A DNA stretch of 64,000 bases. It comes from Eutreptiella sp. 'Long Island Sound 2002'. Lineage: Eukaryota; Euglenozoa; Euglenophyceae; Eutreptiales; Eutreptiaceae. Both the position numbers and the translations under genes were made by a program. Every line of letters starts with the position of its first letter. Position 1 is the first letter of the stretch. The DNA lies in assembly GCA_964036045.1 (NCBI GenBank), contig OZ038382.1, forward strand, positions 109,266,578-109,330,577, given 5' to 3'. Shown piece by piece: positions 59,101 through 64,000 of this stretch. Below the pieces are notes generated by a model. That model was not told where the DNA came from. It did not search any database and saw only the letters and a program-made list of their open reading frames with translations.

Positions 59101-60767
59101 ACGGGAGGCACGTGCCCGTGGCCTTCTGGAGCCGAGTCCTGGCTGAAGGCCAGAGACGGACCTGGACGCCCCGTGAAAAGGAGGCGTATGCCATCGTCAT
59201 GGCTCTCAGGAAATGGGCTGGGTACATAGCCCTCCATCCCGTCATTGTCTGCACCGACCATCAGAGTCTGCAGTCGTGGCACAAGGAGCACGTGGACACC
59301 CCCTCTGGTCCCGCCTCCCGACGGGCAAGATGGCATGAGACCTTGGCCAAGTTCGACCTCACGGTTGTGTATATTCCTGGAAAGGATAACACCGTGGCGG
59401 ACTGTCTCAGTAGGTTGGCCTATCCCGCCAGCAAGGGCATGACGGACATCTCTGCCCATGGCGATGAGGCTGAGACCGCTGAAGCCAAGAGGATGATCGA
59501 GATGGAGCGCCTGATGGAGGAGGAGGGTGCAAAATGCTTTGTCGTCATGGCTGCGGATGCCCCCCTCGCAACGAGGGTGAGCAGAGCGGTCAGAGTACTC
59601 GCCCCTGAGGGGTCTGAGTCCGACAAGCACCTCTTCCCGGAGTCTTGCCTCCAGGACGACTGGACCGACGATTACGCCAAGTCTGAGGCCTTTGCGGCCG
59701 AGTATAGGGCTGTGACCGACCCTGACGACGGGCAGAAGTGGCCAAAGGGGCTGACCGAGGAAGATGGCAAGCTCTACCGGAATGGTAAGCTGCTAGTACC
59801 GGAGTCCCGGGTGCTCGAGCTTTGTGAAGCTTGGCACCACCACATGCTGCACCCAGGGGTCAAGAAGCAAGCTCTTGACATGCAGCGTCGGTTCGAGATC
59901 GACCATATCGTTCTCTACACCGCCATCAAGAAGGTCAGGAAGGGTTGTTCGGTCTGTCAGGCCTGCAATCCCGAAAACCGGAACGTCAAGGGGGAACCCC
60001 AATGGACGCCGGTTCCTGACCAGCCCATGGAGAGCGTGGCCATGGACGTCTTCTCCATGCCCGAAGTGCACATTGGCAAGGAGACCTTTGACTGTGTGGT
60101 TCTCTGTGTGGACCGCCACAGCGGCTACGTTGTAGCCGTTCCGGCACGCAAAAAGGGGTTGCTTGCCAAGGAAGTGGCAGTCATGATGATTCGTCATTGG
60201 CTGACCGTCTTTGACATCCCCCGCACCATTTGCAGTGACCGAGGGCCCCAGTTCACTGGTGGCTGGTTCAAGGCTATGTGTTCCGTCATGGGAATACGTC
60301 ATGCCAAGAGCGTCGCCTATCTCAGCCGGTCTAACGGCCGTGCTGAAGTGGCTGGACGGCAGCTGTTCGAGAAGCTGCGCAAGATCCACATCACCAATCC
60401 ACGTCGGAACTGGTTTGAGGAGATGTGGCCTGCTCTGAAGGCCCATCATGACACCCCCACTCCGGGTAATTTGTCCCCTCACCAGATTCTGTTCGGCAGG
60501 GACCCCCTGGGTAGGGGACTTCCCTCGTCTGGTGATGGCATGGCTATGGATGCCAAGGAATTCTTCGCGCAGCAAGAGCAAACGGCGCGGGACATCCGCC
60601 AGCAGCTCGAGAAGGAGCATGCTGAGCGTCAGAAGTCCGCTCCGAGCTCGACAGCGCAGAAGTTCAGGGTGGGAGACCCGGTGTGGGTGATGAGACCCCG
60701 CCCCATGGGCACCCACCGCACCAAGACCTGGTTCACACCCGGCGAGGTGGTGCGCAGGTTTTGGTGA
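56175..60767 (+). CDS. gypsy-2 Pol polyprotein (PR, extra domain, RT, RNase H, integrase)
   Basis: It is in the same frame as gag and separated from it by one UAG (56,172-56,174). Aspartic protease: VFDVLVDTGAQVSLVKAGLL near 56,605. An extra domain follows at about 57,105-57,330. Reverse transcriptase: WRLVVDYRGLNAQ, FTVIDLKHGYHQMPLAEESR, and the active site FVDDVIIAS near 58,553. RNase H: VLRTDASDYAIGTVLEQ near 59,040. Integrase zinc domain: HHHMLHPG ... CSVCQAC (59,836-59,968). Integrase core: SVAMDVFSMP, ICSDRGPQFTGGWF and RSNGRAEVAGRQLFEKL, giving D, D and E. The frame ends at UGA 60,765 right after a T-run. The chromodomain lies in another frame just beyond. All catalytic motifs look intact. 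Confidence 0.93.
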   Translation, partial: RSPCSQGPQLGRSQDGDVGSAEPSQSGVDKHKGTAAGGRPGPAPSRRGGVRASEGANPGTRPSFATKNVFDVLQDLSESIGGSPGPQLDAADGQPEPIVHDLHQSLVELLERPEILSLHAVRRVGRERQLHLKVRALCGEVEKVFDVLVDTGAQVSLVKAGLLPPECLTDSRKTVRLKVANGQYMVGGTKEAAIGLQFVNHRELSRPDLGKEILLHGRFYEAEMDWDMIVGYDFMMETDSGVLPDQASITLYQDDQLSWLSSPEHHVECQWIHPERNQLEVAALGTKPTGPANQEYGVRPEVASRVVADLGASDLALDAFSSGTSTHLRVCEKYWSAQDSAWKKHWGPHQGLMWIHCPRWDIPRAIAKIRKDCSKAVLVVPMGCTEEESTRHWVASLTNMTLNKVVLPAGESVYQDAKGQPMPSQRWPTEFHYVDGGLDQADTTDFVCVNSIIAEPWRQCFAVPPVDIEESESEEPLTEEEWDLVQGYMDQPFHDWGNQREGKGQDKAWWEVDSIVSGSYDGDTFVRRVLDHLSSQDEPIGGNPPTYGDLFRGKTRDGPLGHLGRPPELKTSGVATPQVSSVVQVPGKAKAESDDCPKIQALRARLKQKYGDTFFSGKPVFPPLVRGPYGEAKIRLKQDPRVYRHREFALRGERKEAMEKILRDLIQRGWLEPCHSEWASPCFVVPKKVAGEWRLVVDYRGLNAQTQHDSYTLPLIEDMLQKQHRRRIFTVIDLKHGYHQMPLAEESRACTAMSTPLGPLQWKVMPMGVTNGNAAFQRMLENLLEPVRNCADPFVDDVIIASGDPSMSYEELLEAHERDVTRVLDLLVRHKLTGSSDKATIAVSEVVFAGHVVGNGQRKPIPGKVAAIEHWEKPKTVSELRAYLGFCNYYSGYIKMYAEYAAPMTTMLKGNREETKKGSKKALVWIAESDRAFEGMKQALLSAVGLHLVDPDRGFVLRTDASDYAIGTVLEQVLDDGRHVPVAFWSRVLAEGQRRTWTPREKEAYAIVMALRKWAGYIALHPVIVCTDHQSLQSWHKEHVDTPSGPASRRARWHETLAKFDLTVVYIPGKDNTVADCLSRLAYPASKGMTDISAHGDEAETAEAKRMIEMERLMEEEGAKCFVVMAADAPLATRVSRAVRVLAPEGSESDKHLFPESCLQDDWTDDYAKSEAFAAEYRAVTDPDDGQKWPKGLTEEDGKLYRNGKLLVPESRVLELCEAWHHHMLHPGVKKQALDMQRRFEIDHIVLYTAIKKVRKGCSVCQACNPENRNVKGEPQWTPVPDQPMESVAMDVFSMPEVHIGKETFDCVVLCVDRHSGYVVAVPARKKGLLAKEVAVMMIRHWLTVFDIPRTICSDRGPQFTGGWFKAMCSVMGIRHAKSVAYLSRSNGRAEVAGRQLFEKLRKIHITNPRRNWFEEMWPALKAHHDTPTPGNLSPHQILFGRDPLGRGLPSSGDGMAMDAKEFFAQQEQTARDIRQQLEKEHAERQKSAPSSTAQKFRVGDPVWVMRPRPMGTHRTKTWFTPGEVVRRFW

Positions 60768-61158
60768 GGACACCTACCGCATCAAGGTGGGTCACGGACA
60801 GTTCCGGGAGCGCCACGAGAGTCAACTCCGTGTGCGGGAACCCGACCTCCGTGGCCAACATGTGTCCCTGAGCTATGCCGCACATGAGGCCGATTCGGAC
60901 GACGACTATGCTGAGCAGGATGACTACACAGTCGAGAAGATCCTGGCTCAGCGTCCGAAGGCCTCGGCACCCGGAGGTCTGGAGTTCAAGGTTCGTTGGC
61001 GAGGCTATGGGCCGTCCCACGACACCTGGGAACCCGTCTCCTCGTTTGTGCCGCGGGTCAATACTCCCTTCATGGAGTACATCCGCAAGCACAAAACCAA
61101 GATCCATGTTTCGGACTTGGCAGCACTCACCCAGGCGATTGCAGCCAGGGGTGCCTGA
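60768..61158 (+). pseudogene. gypsy-2 Pol C-terminus with chromodomain, frameshifted
   Basis: Dropping one T from the run 60,759-60,762 would keep pol open into DTYRIKVGHGQFRERHESQL and then a chromodomain (YTVEKILAQ, FKVRWRGYGPSHDTWEP, residues W/Y/W/E typical). It ends at 61,158. Chromodomains direct integration by binding modified histones. A single-base insertion or a sequencing error in a homopolymer both fit. Confidence 0.85.
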
Positions 61159-62608
61159 TCAGCGCCCTGAGCTCTCCCCTGATGCGTTTTGAGCGCTTCT
61201 GAGGCCGACGAATCGTCCCTTACTTGCTTGCTCTCTTCCATCTTTCGGTGACAGGGTGGCCATATACCCCCCCCTGCTGAATCCAGAGGAGGATGGCCCC
61301 TCTCTTCTTCTATTCGTCACTCACCCCCCTGCTGAATCCTTGGGAAACCAGGTAGGGCGACTGACCTTCATTTTTCTGAGCTCTTGGGGCCTTGAAGCCC
61401 ATACGACGTTGCGCAACGGATGCCGCTGTCATCGTCATTGTGATTTTTGGTGTGTGGTCTGGTCCCATGGCATTTGCGGGATCCAGACCAGTCGACGTGT
61501 GTCTGCAGACTATATATGGCCTGAACTCAGGCGTTTTCCTGTCCACCCTCCTGCATTTGCCTTATCCTGACCGTGGCGTGGTTTGGCACTCTGTCCAGAG
61601 TGTGTTTACACGCCTGTTTACCCCGCTTGTTTTGCTTTTCTGCCCTCCAGGATATGTGCATCTGTATGTTGCTGTCTTCAGCCCATCACCGGAGTGTGGA
61701 CTGTTTTTCACGAATCGAATACGAAGGCGCCTTGAGTCGCCGTGTACATGTTCATACAGCCTGGTCCAGCCTGGACCAGTACCGCATTACATATTCTTCT
61801 GTTTGAGTGCCTGTGATACCGTGTTGCCCTATTCGCTGTGATGTGGAGATCCTGATGGCGCCAGGCGGGAAGCCCAGTTGCCTGACTACACTCCCAGCGG
61901 TCCGCCACTGTCAGTCCCAGTGTGAGCCTACCGATTCGCAGACGCACTTGCATTCGGATGGCGGCCTCCGGTGCTCCTGACCTCGGTCAGTCTGCCTGGG
62001 AAACTGGTGGTATGAGGAGTCGACGCCTCCGCCCACACTGCATGAGGACTCCCTCATGTATGGCCTTCGTGGCAGTAGGGCGAGGGAAAAGACGGCCTTG
62101 ATGCCCTATCTCTTAAGGAGGAGCTCCCTTAAGATCTGGGGTTCTTAAGGAGTTCGACTATGGCACTCTGGACTCGCGTCGTATGGATATGGACATGGTG
62201 CGCCCGAGGAAGGACCCGTGGGGACTCTCCCCAGTCGGCGGGCCTTGGGAAGCTTGGGGTAGCCTGATGGATCTTTGTGGTCGCTCTCGACCTGTGGGAC
62301 CACCTCGGTCGTCGTGTGTCGCCTATGTTGGCCGTGTATGCCACTGCCACTGTGGTGGTGACCGTAGCAGCCGGCACCCGGTGCGCCTGGTATGGGTTAA
62401 CGGGTCCTTTGGATGCCGAACAATCGCCGCCAGGACCCGGGACTTGATACTTGATACTATACATGTGCTACGAGCTTATACAGCATCATACCTATCTTAC
62501 TGTGACTTACTGAAGTGAGGAGGTGACAGCCCCCCCCCTTTCAGGAAGTGGTCCTGGGTACCCGCTGCCATGCTTGGGTGTTATGGAGCCCCCCCCAGGG
62601 TTTGCTCT
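61159..62608 (+). other. gypsy-2 3' non-coding region
   Basis: About 1.45 kb separate pol from the polypurine tract. CCCCCCTGCTGAATCC occurs twice (about 61,266 and 61,325). No ATG-initiated frame with recognisable content was found. Confidence 0.6.
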
Positions 62609-62619
62609 AAGGAGGGGGG
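62609..62619 (+). promoter_or_regulatory. gypsy-2 polypurine tract
   Basis: AAGGAGGGGGG lies directly before TGAAGCGG, the start of the 3' LTR. This is the expected plus-strand priming site. Confidence 0.9.
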
Positions 62620-64000
62620 TGAAGCGGTACCCAGAACCCCATGGCTAGGTTACGGCATACAACCGGTCTCCGGTCCACTAACCCCATGTACGGAAGGGAA
62701 GACGCCCGTTGAAGCTCCGTTCCGTGCCGTAAAGCCCCACATTGGCAACCGATGCACCGCCAGCGGAGAAATGTATATCAGAATATCAGGAATCAACAGG
62801 GTTTTATTTTCATATTGTTTCCGTCAATGTTTATGCTTCCGTTCTGATATTCACTGTTTTGACTGCTGGCGGTTGGATCGCGACTTTACCGTAAACGCCA
62901 GTTTAACTGCCTATAATGGAAATTTTAACGCAATCCGTCACGAAGGCTCCAAAGCCTTCAGGAACTGCATGGACGCTTCCGCAATTTTCACATCTTACAC
63001 TCGCAGCCTTAATCCGAATTTTTCAGGATGTCGAAATCGGATTTTCGACTTCGACATCCCCGCACTTGATTTGACCTCTTTCGAGTGGACCTACGTGCTT
63101 CCCTATGCACGAATCAACTTTCCTTTTATCCTGCCCTCCATTTGTCTTAAAGATATGGGCAAAACAAAGTTGATTCGTGAGGCCACTTGTGAAGGTCATA
63201 TCTCGTGTTGCTTGCGAGGAATGACAATAAGGAAAAGTGGGATGTATTCACAATACTCCCGACGTAATTTAGGAAGCATTATATGATTTGCGTCCCCACA
63301 CGTGCGCGCTAGTGTAATTGATCATGGTCAAGAGGGTAGAGTTTGCGTTACAACTCATTGGCCATGATATTGCGTGCGTTAAGATAACTTTCGAGTGTAG
63401 CGCGCAAGTGTTGGTGTTGCATAGGAACTCTCCTTGAGTTCCTATGAGCGATTGACACAAAGTTATGCCCTTGGAGGGGCATGACATATCGTGGTGGGAG
63501 CCACCTTTTTGGGCAATATGGAGTATGTGCCTTGTGTTGTGCTGCGTGCCCATTTGGCGGGTCCATCGCTCCAAGCCAAACCCGCCAATGGACCTCATAT
63601 TGTGCAAGCCCCTTCTCCATATTCCCCACGATCAATTGCAAGCCTAACCTTCGTGAAGGGAAGCTTCTGTGGCGATCCCAAAGCAATGCGTTGGGAGCAA
63701 GGGGTGTGTTTTGCAATTTTCCATATTTTCATGTGCCCACTTGGGAAGTAGCGCTCGTAACCTTTCAAGGCGCCCCAAGTGGAGCACATATGTGGGATCG
63801 AAGGTCATTAGTGTCAAGTCATTGTGTTTAGAAGGATTAAGTGATTGCACGATCCAAGCCGAAGATATTATAATATAATTGTGCACCTTTCAAGGCACTT
63901 TTGTGTGTGCTTGTGCCAATTTTGCCGTTTTTGGCCCGTCATGATGTCAAGTGGCGACCTTGTATTTCAACGTTGCGCTCAATTGACATCATGACCCAAG
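62620..64000 (+). repeat. gypsy-2 3' LTR (truncated by the window)
   Basis: It matches the 5' LTR from 48,457 to 49,837 and continues past the window. Confidence 0.93.

Larger units (their letters stand above)
48457..64000 (+). mobile_element. gypsy-2: young Ty3/gypsy chromodomain retrotransposon (3' end outside window)
   Basis: Direct long terminal repeats start at 48,457 and 62,620 with constant spacing 14,163 over the 1,381 bases visible in both. By eye about two dozen differences were counted (about 1.7%), so insertion is fairly recent. The interior holds gag, protease, RT, RNase H, integrase and a chromodomain, then a polypurine tract. It is inserted in gypsy-1B pol. Confidence 0.92.

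Noticed and set aside
51864-60767. UAG reassigned to an amino acid in this organism
   Set aside because: The LHCII gene ends with UAG exactly at the expected mature C-terminus, and reading on gives only a few unrelated codons. Readthrough in the element is more likely.
61392-61841. 149-residue frame after gypsy-2 pol as an envelope-like gene
   Set aside because: It lacks an ATG start, has no signal or known motif and lies in a non-coding tract with repeats.

Overview
This is nuclear DNA from a photosynthetic eukaryote, most likely a euglenophyte (Euglena-like). The key evidence is one gene at 7,483-15,973. It encodes a polyprotein of ten tandem LHCII chlorophyll a/b-binding units joined by short linkers. 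Ahead of the units is a presequence with two hydrophobic segments about 68 residues apart, the layout of euglenophyte class I plastid-targeting signals. Protein genes have GT-AG introns and pyrimidine-AG sites just upstream of their start codons, which would suit spliced-leader trans-splicing. The species call is an inference, since nothing could be searched.

Only two host genes are evident. A minus-strand USP32-like deubiquitinase (EF-hands, DUSP, UBL, USP) occupies 5,976-1,904 and has no visible 3' exons. The plus-strand LHCII polyprotein gene follows at 7,483-15,973. Remnants of an RNase H-bearing LINE lie at 1-about 880.

From about 17.2 kb to the right edge the window is a nest of transposable elements whose borders can be read. 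A decayed 5'-truncated LINE (17,232-21,571, resuming at 28,006) is interrupted by a 6,434-bp DNA transposon called TE1 (21,572-28,005). TE1 has 29-bp perfect terminal inverted repeats and a 5-bp target duplication ACAAG. It carries a decayed transposase-like gene, a second multi-exon gene and ten copies of the palindrome GCGCGAGGCCTCGCGC, several just upstream of intron acceptors. I could not assign TE1 to a superfamily, and it is the best candidate for an undescribed system here.

Next comes a minus-strand Ty3/gypsy chromodomain element, gypsy-1A (LTR from 28,216, pol to 43,600). Its LTR is split by a 9,371-bp MULE (29,442-38,812) with ~65-bp TIRs and a 10-bp target duplication. The MULE carries a FAR1/MULE/SWIM transposase pseudogene and a multi-exon passenger gene. 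A second copy, gypsy-1B (43,601-48,456), abuts gypsy-1A pol. gypsy-1B is itself interrupted by a much younger plus-strand element, gypsy-2 (48,457 to beyond 64,000), with long LTRs. gypsy-2 is one continuous frame from 51,864 to 60,767 broken only by two UAG codons, before gag and between gag and pol. A one-base shift then separates pol from its chromodomain. It also has an extra domain between protease and reverse transcriptase.
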